Under the pieces are notes generated by a model. The model was given only the letters and a program-made list of their open reading frames with translations. It made no database searches and had not been told where the DNA came from. A program made the translations under genes and the position numbers. From Candidatus Endomicrobiellum neotermitis (lineage in GTDB: Bacteria > Elusimicrobiota > Endomicrobiia > Endomicrobiales > Endomicrobiaceae): a stretch of 64,000 nt of DNA. Below are positions 56,007-64,000 of the stretch, in pieces (position 1 is the stretch's first letter; every line of letters starts with the position of its first letter). The DNA is taken from the NCBI GenBank assembly GCA_031282355.1, contig JAITDW010000001.1:178893-242892 (forward strand), read 5' to 3'.

Positions 56007-56060
56007 ACTTGTTAACAATTAATAACAAAGATGTGTAGATGAGATGAGAAGAAACCAGTT

Positions 56061-57611
56061 TTAGGATGTTAGATATTTGCGTTTTTTCAGTATGAAGTAC
56101 TGCTCTGTTATTGAAATAATACTATTAGTGAGCCAATAAAGCACAAGCCCAGAAGGGAATGACCAAAACATAAATGTGAAAACCACAGGCATTACATATG
56201 CTATTTTCTTTTGAGTAGGATCCGATGTTGTCGTATTCATTTTTTGTTGTAAAAACATTCCTATACCCATTATCAATGGAAGAAGATTAAATGTAAAAGA
56301 GCCTAAGTTTATAAATCGATCCGGTGCCGATAAATCTCTTATCCAAAAAATCCATTTTTCATTTCTAAGTTCATAAGTATTTCTTAACATTGTAAAAAAA
56401 GCCCAAAAAATAGGAAGTTGAAGGAGCATTGGTAGACATCCAGACAAAGGGTTAATTTTTTGAATTCTGTAAACATTCAACATTTCTATCTTAAGCCTTT
56501 GTGGATTATTTTTATACTTAGTTTGAATGTTTTTTATGATAGGTTGTATTTGTTTCATAGCAGCTGTAGATTTAAAACTTTTTAAAGTAAGAGGGAAAAC
56601 CAAAACTTGTATAATAGCAGTAAGTGCCACAATGGCCCACCCATAATTATTTGTTATCTTATGTAAAAATACTAACACAGTAAATGCAGATTTACCTAAA
56701 ATACCAAAAAATCCAAAATCAATAGTTTTTTCAAGACCTAATCCATACGTTTTCAAGTAACTATAGTCTTTAGGTCCAACATAAAAATTAACAGAGTAAT
56801 TTTTCTTATAGGTATCTTCTGGAAATTTTGCTTCAAGAACAATGGAATAAGGAGATTTTTTATCGAATCTTTTAGCAGTAATATTATTAAAATCCATTGG
56901 GTTATCAGGTATGAATGCAACAAGAAAATACCTATTATCTATAGCTACCCATTTATAGATAGAAGCAATATCAGAAATATTTTTAAGTTTTTTAAGCTTA
57001 TTCTGATTCATTCCAGAACACGCTAAAACTCTTGTCAACGAAGTATTTTCTTTTAGTTCTTTGTTATCAGTTCCTAACCCAGGACCCCATTCAACACACA
57101 CTGATGAAGGTAATGTTTCATTAAGTCTCTCAATACAAATATCTAAATTATGCATGTAAGAATCTGAAAAATTATACGTCTTTATAATTTTCCAGCCTTT
57201 TGGTGAAATATATTCAAAAACTACCTTTTTATCAGATACTGCAACAATATTATAAATTAATCCATGAAAGTTAGACATTACTGGAGCTGATTTTGAAAAA
57301 ACTAGATCAACCCATTTACCGTTTTTTTCTTTTATAGCCCAACTCAAAATAGATGCACCATCATTTGTTAAACTAACTCTATATTTTTTTGTTTTAATAA
57401 CTATTTGCTCGATTTCTTTATCTTTGCTTCTTACATTATTGTCAGTGGTTACGCTTTTATTAAATCCCTCATCACCAGCTTTATAAAAAGCTACATTACG
57501 TTGTTGTTCAAATTGTTGATATGGTTTGCCCGACGAAACAATAAAAAAGAACCAAACGAAAATTGTAAGAGCTGATAGAATTATGAATAAAATAGAATTT
57601 TTTTGTATCAT
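56061..57611 (-). CDS. yidC: Membrane protein insertase YidC
   Basis: At 516 residues this is the Gram-negative form. An N-terminal helix (SILFIILSALTIFVWFFFIV) is followed by a large periplasmic beta domain (~60-300). The conserved five-helix insertase core has NYGWAIVALTAIIQVLVFPLTLKSFKSTAAMKQIQP, NPLSGCLPMLLQLPIFWAFFTML and FPSGLVLYWLTNSIISI. The start is set by the family N-terminus. It inserts membrane proteins alone or with SecYEG. It lies 2 bp after yidD, in the common rpmH-rnpA-yidD-yidC order. Confidence 0.97.
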   Translation of the reverse strand: MIQKNSILFIILSALTIFVWFFFIVSSGKPYQQFEQQRNVAFYKAGDEGFNKSVTTDNNVRSKDKEIEQIVIKTKKYRVSLTNDGASILSWAIKEKNGKWVDLVFSKSAPVMSNFHGLIYNIVAVSDKKVVFEYISPKGWKIIKTYNFSDSYMHNLDICIERLNETLPSSVCVEWGPGLGTDNKELKENTSLTRVLACSGMNQNKLKKLKNISDIASIYKWVAIDNRYFLVAFIPDNPMDFNNITAKRFDKKSPYSIVLEAKFPEDTYKKNYSVNFYVGPKDYSYLKTYGLGLEKTIDFGFFGILGKSAFTVLVFLHKITNNYGWAIVALTAIIQVLVFPLTLKSFKSTAAMKQIQPIIKNIQTKYKNNPQRLKIEMLNVYRIQKINPLSGCLPMLLQLPIFWAFFTMLRNTYELRNEKWIFWIRDLSAPDRFINLGSFTFNLLPLIMGIGMFLQQKMNTTTSDPTQKKIAYVMPVVFTFMFWSFPSGLVLYWLTNSIISITEQYFILKKRKYLTS

Positions 57612-57613
57612 CG

Positions 57614-57865
57614 CTATTTTTCCCTTTTAGTGTTGAACCTATATTTGTATAAAAACAAAGGATCAACTCCACCTACACATAAAGGATGACAGCGAATAAT
57701 CCTCTTGAAAAACAACAAAGATCCTTTCAATACCCCATGTATTTCTATCGCTTTATAAGCATAAGTTGAACATGTAGGTTGAAAGCGGCATGCAGATGGG
57801 ATGATACATCTAGAAAAACACTTGTAACATCTAATCAAAAATAACACTATACGTTGTAATATCAC
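57614..57865 (-). CDS. yidD: Membrane protein insertion efficiency factor YidD
   Basis: The 83-residue protein is almost wholly the YidD motif set: RCIIPSACRFQPTCSTYAYKAIEIHG, with three conserved cysteines, and RIIRCHPLCVGGVDPL. It assists YidC-dependent insertion. It overlaps the rnpA stop by 4 bp and precedes yidC by 2 bp. Confidence 0.95.
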   Translation of the reverse strand: MILQRIVLFLIRCYKCFSRCIIPSACRFQPTCSTYAYKAIEIHGVLKGSLLFFKRIIRCHPLCVGGVDPLFLYKYRFNTKREK

Positions 57866-58239
57866 TTTATTTCAACCTCTAAGAAACACTCTGCGTTCTT
57901 TATTTCATCAAAAATAACATTCATCAAATTGTTATAATCTAAAAATACACTTCTAACTTTAGGTATAAAAACGAAATCAAACCCTGTTTTTAATAAATGC
58001 TTATTAATTCTAAAAATTTCTCTTAATTTTCTTTTTACTTTATTTCTTTCTACAGCCTTTCCAATTTTCCTTGATACAATAAGTCCTAACCTTCTTACAA
58101 GATGCTCGTCATTTCTTTTATGAATTAAAATTTTTATATATTTATTTTCAAACTTTTGTCCATTTTTAAATACCTGAATAAAATCCTTCTGAAGATGAAT
58201 CCTCTCAAAATAATTTAAAAAAAACCTTTTTTTTTTCAT
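57862..58239 (-). CDS. rnpA: Ribonuclease P protein component
   Basis: The 125-residue basic protein has the RNR-type signature [16 protein letters not shown] and the central [14 protein letters not shown]. It binds RNase P RNA to mature tRNA 5' ends. Its ATG overlaps the rpmH stop (ATGA), showing coupled translation. Confidence 0.94.
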   Translation of the reverse strand: MKKKRFFLNYFERIHLQKDFIQVFKNGQKFENKYIKILIHKRNDEHLVRRLGLIVSRKIGKAVERNKVKRKLREIFRINKHLLKTGFDFVFIPKVRSVFLDYNNLMNVIFDEIKNAECFLEVEIK

Positions 58240-58370
58240 GCACTAAGTTTTTTACGATTTTTTCTTCTACGAGAACTTAAAATCCTTCTTCCGCCTGGTG
58301 TTGACATCCTTGCCATAAAACCCAATTTCTTTTTCTTTCTGTTCTTATTCGGCTGAAATGTTCTTTTCAT
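58236..58370 (-). CDS. rpmH: 50S ribosomal protein L34
   Basis: This gene is too short for the ORF track. The 44-residue product starts [20 protein letters not shown] and continues with [22 protein letters not shown], the complete L34 pattern. The only start is the ATG at 58370; no good Shine-Dalgarno precedes it. It is the first gene of rpmH-rnpA-yidD-yidC, with a near-consensus promoter about 55-90 bp upstream. In many bacteria dnaA lies on its other side; here it is a CCA-adding enzyme gene. Confidence 0.97.
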   Translation of the reverse strand: MKRTFQPNKNRKKKKLGFMARMSTPGGRRILSSRRRKNRKKLSA

Positions 58371-58429
58371 TTTTTTATTTTAAATTCCTTCAAAATTCTA
58401 GTACGTAATTATAAAACTACACAGGTTGA

Positions 58430-58459
58430 ATTATATCTAAAAATCTATCTTACTGTCAA
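58430..58459 (-). promoter_or_regulatory. Sigma70 promoter of rpmH-rnpA-yidD-yidC
   Basis: On the minus strand TTGACA (58459-58454) and TATAAT (58435-58430) are separated by 18 bp. Both hexamers are perfect. Transcription should begin near 58424, about 55 bases before the rpmH ATG. Confidence 0.85.
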
Positions 58460-58529
58460 TCACATATATAAATCGTAATTATATTTTACGATAAATAATG
58501 TTTCTACTTTTAATATTTTATGTGCTAAA

Positions 58530-59903
58530 ATGTCAATCGTTATGAGAAACATATTTATTCCTCAAAGGTATAAGTTAATAGTTGATAAGATTGCTGACAC
58601 AGCAAAGGAAACTGGTTTTGATGCATACATAGTTGGTGGATTTGTAAGAGATTTATTGATAAAAAGAGATCCGAAGGATTTAGATATAATGATGGTTTCT
58701 AACAAATCAAATGATAAAAATAAACTGATTGCTGGAATAATATTTTCAAAATTTTTAACAAATAAATATAAATTACATGATCCTATTAGTTTTGATAAAT
58801 TTGGAACTTCTAAAGTTTTTATAAATAATGAAGAAATAGAGTTTGTTATACCAAGAAAAGAATGTTATTCTAAACAATCAAGAAATCCATGTATACAACC
58901 TGCTTCTTTAGAAGAAGATGCACTAAGACGAGATTTTACTATAAATACCTTATTTTTAAGACTTAGTGATATGAGAATTTTAGATCTTACATCACGTGGA
59001 ATAGATGATATTAAAAATAAAATTATAAGAGTAAATAATGTTCAGAGTGCTGAAATAACATTTCAGCAAGATCCTTTAAGAATTTTAAGGGCTGTACGAC
59101 AAAGTTTACAACTTAATTTTACAATTGATTCTAAAACTTATACAGCAATGAAAGCTTCAGTATCACGTATAAATATTGTTTCGTATGAACGTATAAGAGA
59201 TGAAATGAATAAAATTTTAATTGAAAAAAAACCATCAAAAGCATTTAACATGATGGATGAAATCAACATATTGATCAAAATTTTTCCAGAACTTGCAGCA
59301 TTGAATACTTCAAAACGATGTAATCATATTGAAAATTTATTTATAAAAACTATGAAAATTTTAGATAAAGTAGAGAATAATTTAGTTTTAAGAGTATCGT
59401 CTTTACTATATAATATAGAGATATATAATCAACATAGAATATCAAATGATTTTACAAATATTAAAAATATTTTAAAAAGATTTACATATTCAAATCATTT
59501 TGAACAAAAAGTTGTATCAATTATACAAAACAGCATACGCTTTATAATGTATCCATCTGATTGGAATGATATTAACGTACGTAAATTCGTAAATGAATGC
59601 GGCATGGAATTTAATTTAATAATGAAATTTTTAAAAGCTTATTCTAGTATTGATGAAAAATATGAAAAATTTATTAAACTCAAAATGAAAATCAGATATT
59701 TAAAATCAAAAAATATGCTATACATTAAATCTGAACAATTAAATGGTACCGAAATGATAAAAATATTTAACATTCCTGCGGGTAAATGGATAAAAGAAGC
59801 TAAAAACAGATTAAAAACAGCTTATTTAGAAAAACCTAATATGACAAAAGAAGAAGCAGTAGATATAGTAAAGAAAATGCTTATTAACGAGCATTCTAAC
59901 TAA
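58530..59903 (+). CDS. cca: CCA tRNA nucleotidyltransferase / poly(A) polymerase family
   Basis: The 457-residue class II nucleotidyltransferase has the head domain AYIVGGFVRDLLIKRDPKDLDIMM with the two catalytic Asp residues, then RRDFTINTLFLRLSD. ILDLTSRGIDDIKNKIIRVNN and QDPLRILRAVRQSLQLNFTI follow, and a helical body and tail end it. All tRNA genes and the tmRNA in this window lack encoded CCA, so a CCA-adding enzyme is needed, which supports this call over poly(A) polymerase. A second ATG five codons in (58545) is an alternative start. It is divergent from rpmH. Confidence 0.9.
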   Translation: MSIVMRNIFIPQRYKLIVDKIADTAKETGFDAYIVGGFVRDLLIKRDPKDLDIMMVSNKSNDKNKLIAGIIFSKFLTNKYKLHDPISFDKFGTSKVFINNEEIEFVIPRKECYSKQSRNPCIQPASLEEDALRRDFTINTLFLRLSDMRILDLTSRGIDDIKNKIIRVNNVQSAEITFQQDPLRILRAVRQSLQLNFTIDSKTYTAMKASVSRINIVSYERIRDEMNKILIEKKPSKAFNMMDEINILIKIFPELAALNTSKRCNHIENLFIKTMKILDKVENNLVLRVSSLLYNIEIYNQHRISNDFTNIKNILKRFTYSNHFEQKVVSIIQNSIRFIMYPSDWNDINVRKFVNECGMEFNLIMKFLKAYSSIDEKYEKFIKLKMKIRYLKSKNMLYIKSEQLNGTEMIKIFNIPAGKWIKEAKNRLKTAYLEKPNMTKEEAVDIVKKMLINEHSN

Positions 59904-59982
59904 ATAATCTTAACCATTATTATTTCTTAGTTGTAATTTTTAATATTTTTTGAGTTTTGTTAATACAAAAAAACATTTTTAT

Positions 59983-61755
59983 TTATTCTATTCCAAATTT
60001 AATTTTGAGTTCAGCAAGACAATTTTTTAAATCTTGTGGTATTTTATTTTCGAATTTAGTATAGAATTCTTCTATCATTTTTATTTCTTGCACCCATTCC
60101 TCTTTATTAACATTAAATAATTTTGTCATTATTCGTTGTGATATATTCAAACCGTCAAGTTCTATGGCATTATTTTGTGGTAATAAACCTATTTCAGATT
60201 CTTTAAATCCTATTTTATTTTCAATTCTATCAATCATCCATTTTATAACTCTAAAATTATCTCTAAATCCAGGCCACATAAATTTTCCATATTTATCTTT
60301 TCTAAACCAGTTTACTATGAATATCTTAGGAGGATTTTTTATTTTTTTACCAATATCGATCCAATGTTGAAAATATTCTGCCATATTATATCCACAAAAT
60401 GGAAACATAGCCATTGGATCACGTCTTATATTACCTATACTACCGCTTGTAGCAGCAGTAGTTTCAGATCCCATTATTGAAGCAGAAAACACACCATTTT
60501 TCCAATCTTTTGCTTCACAGACAAGAGGAACCGTATCTCTTCTACGTCCACCAAAAATTATTCCTGAAATTGGAACACCATTAGGATCATTAAACATTTC
60601 AGAGAGTGTAGGACAATTATGAATTGAAACCGTAAATCTTGAATTTGGATGAGCAGCAGGACGATTATCAAAATCTTTATTATATTTTTTTCCTTGCCAA
60701 TCAATTATGTCTGATTGAAATTTTTCAGAAATACCTTCCCACCATGGGTTATTGTTACTGTCAATAGCAGTGTTTGTAAATAATGTTGGATAAAATTTAT
60801 TATTTTTAAGAGTTCTCATCATTATTGGATTCGTCTTAAAACTTGTGCCTGGAGCAACACCAAAAAAACCAGTTTCAGGGTTAATAGCATAAAGTCGTCC
60901 ATCATCTCCTATGTTAATCCAAGCAATATCATCTCCTATAGTCCATACTTTATATCCTTTGAGTACAGGTTCTAAAAGAGCGAAATTTGTTTTACCGCAT
61001 GCTGACGGAAAAGCACCAAGAAAATATGTTATTTTACCACTAGAAGATTGTACACCTATAATTGCCATATGTTCAGCAAGCCAACCTTCTTTATAACCTA
61101 AATATGAAGCTATTCTTAAAGAATAACATTTTTTCCCAAGCAAAGCATTGCCACCATATCCAGAACCAAAACTCATGACAAGATTTTCTTGTGGGAAATG
61201 CATAATAAACCGTCTGTCAGGGTTTACATCACCGATTGAATGGATGCCTTTAAAAAAATCAGATGAATTTCCAATCCTTGTAGTAACTTGACTACCAATT
61301 CTAGTCATAATTCTCATACTTAATGCGACATAAATCGAATCTGTTATTTGTATACAATTTTTAGCATATTTTGATTCAAATGTACCCATTATGAATGGAA
61401 TTACGTACATAGTTTTACCCTTCATTGATCCTTTAAAAAAGTTCATCATTTTTTTCTTAGCTTCATCCGGGTCCATCCAATTATTATTCGGACCAGCTTC
61501 TTCCTTTGAAGAAGTACACACAAAAGTCAAATGTTCAGTGCGTGCTACATCATTAGGATTAGAACGATGATAATATGAATTTGGATATTCCATAGCATTT
61601 AATTTTTTCAAAACTGGTTCGCCATTAATTTTCATTTTTTGTGCAATACTAACTAATTTTTTTGCTTCTTCAATAGATCCATCCATTATATATGTCTTGT
61701 TAGGCTGAAAAAGCTCTTGCATATTTTTTATAAATACATTCATTGTTGTTAACAT
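59983..61755 (-). CDS. pckG: Phosphoenolpyruvate carboxykinase (GTP)
   Basis: The 590-residue GTP-type PEPCK has the kinase loop FPSACGKTNFALLEP and the GDDIAWINIGDDGRLYAINPE segment with metal-binding Asp. RRRDTVPLVCEA follows, and the C-terminal guanine-binding region includes PFCGYNMAEYFQHW and WFRKDKYGKFMWPGF. It interconverts oxaloacetate and PEP; in fermenters it often fixes CO2. The ATG at 61755 follows TGGAG. It lies 62 bp after ndk on the same strand and joins the malic enzyme/fumarase node by function. Confidence 0.96.
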   Translation of the reverse strand: MLTTMNVFIKNMQELFQPNKTYIMDGSIEEAKKLVSIAQKMKINGEPVLKKLNAMEYPNSYYHRSNPNDVARTEHLTFVCTSSKEEAGPNNNWMDPDEAKKKMMNFFKGSMKGKTMYVIPFIMGTFESKYAKNCIQITDSIYVALSMRIMTRIGSQVTTRIGNSSDFFKGIHSIGDVNPDRRFIMHFPQENLVMSFGSGYGGNALLGKKCYSLRIASYLGYKEGWLAEHMAIIGVQSSSGKITYFLGAFPSACGKTNFALLEPVLKGYKVWTIGDDIAWINIGDDGRLYAINPETGFFGVAPGTSFKTNPIMMRTLKNNKFYPTLFTNTAIDSNNNPWWEGISEKFQSDIIDWQGKKYNKDFDNRPAAHPNSRFTVSIHNCPTLSEMFNDPNGVPISGIIFGGRRRDTVPLVCEAKDWKNGVFSASIMGSETTAATSGSIGNIRRDPMAMFPFCGYNMAEYFQHWIDIGKKIKNPPKIFIVNWFRKDKYGKFMWPGFRDNFRVIKWMIDRIENKIGFKESEIGLLPQNNAIELDGLNISQRIMTKLFNVNKEEWVQEIKMIEEFYTKFENKIPQDLKNCLAELKIKFGIE

Positions 61756-61817
61756 TTACTCCACAACCCCCTTCAATATTAGAAATTTGTAAATATATAA
61801 GATAATTCATGAAATAC

Positions 61818-62339
61818 TTATGCCCAAATAGTGTTTTTTAAATTTCTAATAAAAACTGTTTTTACTGGATATAACTTTTCAATAACTTCTTCAGGATTAA
61901 ACCATAATTTGATTTCCCTCGCAGCTTCTATGCTGTCAGATGAACAATGTACAACATTTTCATATAATCCTTTAGTAGTTATTCTACCATACGACCCTCT
62001 GATTGATATTGGATCTGCATCTTCAGGGTTTGTTGCTCCTGCAATTTCTCTTATTTTAGAAATTGCACATTCACCGTGGTAAACAAATGCCAATATTCTG
62101 TTCCAAGGTTCTCCGTATACTTTACCCTGGATATAGTTTATGAGTTCATTAAAAAAAGGTTTATCTTTAAGATGATTATAATGTGCTTTCGCAAGTTTTT
62201 CATCAACTTTTATCATCTTTGAACCAACAATAATCAACTTAGACTCAGAAAACTTAGTTAATATATTCCCAACTAAAGATTTCTTAATTCCATCAGGCTT
62301 AATTAAAACCAAAACTTGTTCAATTTTCATGTTTTTCAC
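61818..62339 (-). CDS. ndk: Nucleoside diphosphate kinase (long form)
   Basis: The N-terminus VLVLIKPDGIKKSLVGNIL and the nucleotide-site block YVYGEPWNRILAFVYHGE-type sequence lead to ATNPEDADPISIRGSYGR. The active His lies in ENVVHCSSDSIEAAREI. At 173 residues it is 25-30 longer than the classical enzyme, with the extra residues around YNHLKDKPFFNELINYIQ. The residues after the His (CSSD) also differ from the common HGSD. It equilibrates NTPs and could supply GTP to the neighbouring PEPCK. It overlaps the end of pssA by about 20 bp; a second ATG (62330) would shorten the overlap. Confidence 0.92.
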   Translation of the reverse strand: MKNMKIEQVLVLIKPDGIKKSLVGNILTKFSESKLIIVGSKMIKVDEKLAKAHYNHLKDKPFFNELINYIQGKVYGEPWNRILAFVYHGECAISKIREIAGATNPEDADPISIRGSYGRITTKGLYENVVHCSSDSIEAAREIKLWFNPEEVIEKLYPVKTVFIRNLKNTIWA

Positions 62340-63129
62340 ACCTTTTCTTTTTGATTAATACTCTCCAATATTTTGTCACATAAACAAATACGCCTAAGAA
62401 AATATATGTACTAAACAATATAAAAATAATATTTTGTGGAAACATAATCACAAAAAGTAGAATAATAATTATTAAAACTAAGAACCTAAAAGCTTTCGGC
62501 TTTGATAATTTAAAATTTTTAAAAGAAATGTATGGAACATTTGAAACCATAAGCAAAGATAGAATCACCATAATTACTGGCATTAATCTATTAAGGAACA
62601 TAGACATATTTTCTAGTAATACAGGAGAATGCACTGCATTATTAATTTTGGATTTTGAATAATCTGGGGCAAATAATTCATAACCTAGTATAAAAGATAT
62701 TAATAATCCAGCTGAAGCTGGTGTTGGTAACCCCATAAAAGAATTATGGAACATATCATCATTATTGTCAATCTTAGTATTAAACTTCGCAAGTCTAAAA
62801 GCACTACACAAAACAAATAAAACAGCAACAACTAATCCACTCTTACCCATCGTATTTAATACAAATTGGTACATCATAATAGATGGGGCAACTCCAAATG
62901 ATAATAAATCACTTAAAGAATCCATTTGAACACCAAATTCACTTGTAGTTTTTGTTAATCTAGCAATTCTTCCATCCATCATATCAAAAGATATAGCAAC
63001 TACAAGAAGCCATGCAGCCTTTGTAAAATCACCATTAATTGATGATATTATAGATAAATATCCACATGTCATATTTCCACATGTAAAAAGACTAGGTATT
63101 ATATAAATGCCTTTTTTTAATTTCCCCAC
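62320..63129 (-). CDS. pssA: CDP-diacylglycerol-serine O-phosphatidyltransferase
   Basis: The polytopic enzyme has the CDP-alcohol phosphatidyltransferase motif DMMDGRIARLTKTTSEFGVQMDSLSD (D-x2-D-G-x2-A-R-x8-G-x3-D-x3-D) and several membrane helices. The N-terminus G-I-Y-I-I-P-S-L-F-T-C-G-N is typical. The track starts at a TTG overlapping psd by 26 bp. I prefer the GTG at 63129 with GGAGA upstream, leaving a 4-bp gap and 269 residues. It makes phosphatidylserine, which Psd, encoded just upstream, converts to phosphatidylethanolamine. Confidence 0.93.
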   Translation of the reverse strand: MGKLKKGIYIIPSLFTCGNMTCGYLSIISSINGDFTKAAWLLVVAISFDMMDGRIARLTKTTSEFGVQMDSLSDLLSFGVAPSIMMYQFVLNTMGKSGLVVAVLFVLCSAFRLAKFNTKIDNNDDMFHNSFMGLPTPASAGLLISFILGYELFAPDYSKSKINNAVHSPVLLENMSMFLNRLMPVIMVILSLLMVSNVPYISFKNFKLSKPKAFRFLVLIIIILLFVIMFPQNIIFILFSTYIFLGVFVYVTKYWRVLIKKKRCEKHEN

Positions 63130-63133
63130 TTTA

Positions 63134-63763
63134 TTAATTCTCCGGAAACTTTGCAACAATAGTTATAGCAGATACAACTTTATCACCATGTCTTATTTTA
63201 ATACTGGCATTTTTAGGTATATGTAAATCAACTTGTGAACCGAATTTTATTAAACCTATTTTATCACCACAACATAATAAATCTCCTGATTTTACCCATG
63301 AAACACATCTTCTTGCAAGCATACCTGCTATCTGCTTAACAATATATTTTCCATTTTCATTTTCTATAGTTATAATATTTTGTTCGTTAACTATATGTGC
63401 TTGTGAGTTCATAGCTTTTAGAAACTTACCGGACACATGTTCAACACTTACAACTTTTCCATTTACAGGTGAACGTTGTAAATGTATATCTAAGACTGAC
63501 AAAAACACTCTTATAATTTTTTCATTTTTATTTTCATTTATTTCTAAAACAGTACCATTACAAGGTGATAGAATTATTCCATCACCTTTTGTTATTTCTA
63601 CATCAGGATCTCTAAAAAAATAAACACAGAATAAAGAAACAAAAATACATAAAACTCCACATATAACTGAAATTATACCCCACCATAACATCATAATTAA
63701 TAATATCAATCCTAAAATAAACGGAATTATGATAAATACACGCCCCTCTTTTACAATTTGCAT
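63134..63763 (-). CDS. psd: Phosphatidylserine decarboxylase (small, archaetidylserine-type)
   Basis: The 209-residue proenzyme has two N-terminal membrane helices. VFLSVLDIHLQRSPVNGKV follows, with the C-terminal self-cleavage motif GLIKFGSQVDLHIP, where the Gly-Ser bond near residue 174 yields the pyruvoyl subunit. It produces phosphatidylethanolamine from the product of pssA, encoded 4 bp downstream. It is the short Psd class found with pssA in many non-enteric bacteria. It is the first gene of psd-pssA-ndk-pckG on the minus strand. Confidence 0.94.
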   Translation of the reverse strand: MQIVKEGRVFIIIPFILGLILLIMMLWWGIISVICGVLCIFVSLFCVYFFRDPDVEITKGDGIILSPCNGTVLEINENKNEKIIRVFLSVLDIHLQRSPVNGKVVSVEHVSGKFLKAMNSQAHIVNEQNIITIENENGKYIVKQIAGMLARRCVSWVKSGDLLCCGDKIGLIKFGSQVDLHIPKNASIKIRHGDKVVSAITIVAKFPEN

Positions 63764-64000
63764 AAAATAATTACCTTTTTACTAAAAAAAATACAAAACA
63801 ACACTCTACAAAATCACATTTATTATGTTTTTACGATTATGACATGAAACAAATTTCGTAATTTATGTTTTATTACAAATAAAAAAACGAAAAAATTTTA
63901 GTTATCTGTTAAGAAATATTACTTATGAACAGAAATAAAACTCTATAAAATAAAAAATTGGTTTTATACAATTTTATGTTCTCTTCTTTCAATGAATAAT

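Noticed and set aside
56009-56028. Hairpin TTGTTA/TAACAA between convergent dnaJ and yidC as a terminator
   Set aside because: It is a six-bp AT stem with no following T-run on either strand; too weak to call.
58371-58529. Possible replication origin between rpmH and cca
   Set aside because: rpmH often neighbours dnaA/oriC, but no dnaA or dnaN gene and no cluster of TTATCCACA-like boxes lies here; the spacer is explained by the rpmH promoter.

Overview
The window is a contiguous, gene-dense piece of a very AT-rich (visibly below about 30% G+C) bacterial chromosome. Nearly every reading frame is an intact housekeeping gene. There are no phage genes, insertion sequences, CRISPR arrays or secretion/toxin islands. 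The envelope genes (heptosyltransferases, Kdo transferase, LpxL-type acyltransferase, a YidC with a large periplasmic domain) show a Gram-negative, LPS-bearing cell. Oxygen-sensitive or oxygen-protective enzymes (four-subunit pyruvate:ferredoxin oxidoreductase, class I Fe-S fumarase, ThiC, an FprA-type flavodiiron protein) show an anaerobe. The combination of type III glutamine synthetase, an organophosphate/hexose-phosphate antiporter, GTP-PEPCK, malic enzyme, a long Ndk and AT drift fits an Elusimicrobiota/Endomicrobium-like, possibly host-associated bacterium. That placement is inference from gene content, not from a search.

Layout. 1-8.9 kb (minus): ligA (runs off the left edge), nusB, tRNA-Ser, dnaE, an RNase H with an extra N-domain, rmuC, a RecB-like Fe-S nuclease. 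9.2-25.2 kb (plus): alaS, an iscU-type scaffold, a four-CxxC microprotein, fprA, secG, tRNA-Leu, tRNA-Gly, a PHP protein, a TPR protein, gcvH-gcvPA-gcvPB, rfaE2/hldE-C, thiD2-thiC, an SNF transporter, glnN, tRNA-Ser. 25.2-29.3 kb (minus): tRNA-Thr, tRNA-Asn, the porCDAB operon and recR. 29.4-32.6 kb (plus): dnaX and a UhpT/GlpT-type antiporter. 32.6-50.9 kb (minus): LPS core genes including an acyltransferase-heptosyltransferase fusion, waaA, two HD-domain paralogues flanking yajC-tgt, a small kinase, initiator tRNA, lpxL-like, tRNA-Arg, tRNA-Pro, panD, mscS, dksA-like, an Orn/Lys/Arg decarboxylase, tRNA-Val, tRNA-Cys, tmRNA, tadA, fumarase beta/alpha, malic enzyme and an Ogg-type glycosylase. 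51-56 kb (plus): the CIRCE-controlled hrcA-grpE-dnaK-dnaJ operon. 56-58.4 kb (minus): yidC-yidD-rnpA-rpmH. 58.5-59.9 kb (plus): CCA-adding enzyme. 60-63.8 kb (minus): pckG, ndk, pssA, psd.

How it works together. Imported sugar phosphate, PEPCK, malic enzyme, fumarase and PFOR outline a fermentative C3/C4 node feeding reduced ferredoxin. GlnN assimilates ammonia. ThiC and ThiD2 make the thiamine pyrimidine needed by PFOR. None of the eleven tRNA genes encodes CCA, which fits the CCA-adding enzyme being present.

I did not find a clearly new multi-gene system. The most unusual items are: a DnaK frame that runs on into an apparently non-coding hydrophobic tail over an 11-bp inverted repeat; an acyltransferase-heptosyltransferase fusion; HD-domain paralogues bracketing yajC-tgt; a cysteine-rich microprotein behind iscU; tandem palindromes before fprA; a 12-bp motif repeated exactly in three intergenic regions; an initiator tRNA lacking the canonical GGG/CCC stem; and a tmRNA tag ending in MAA.
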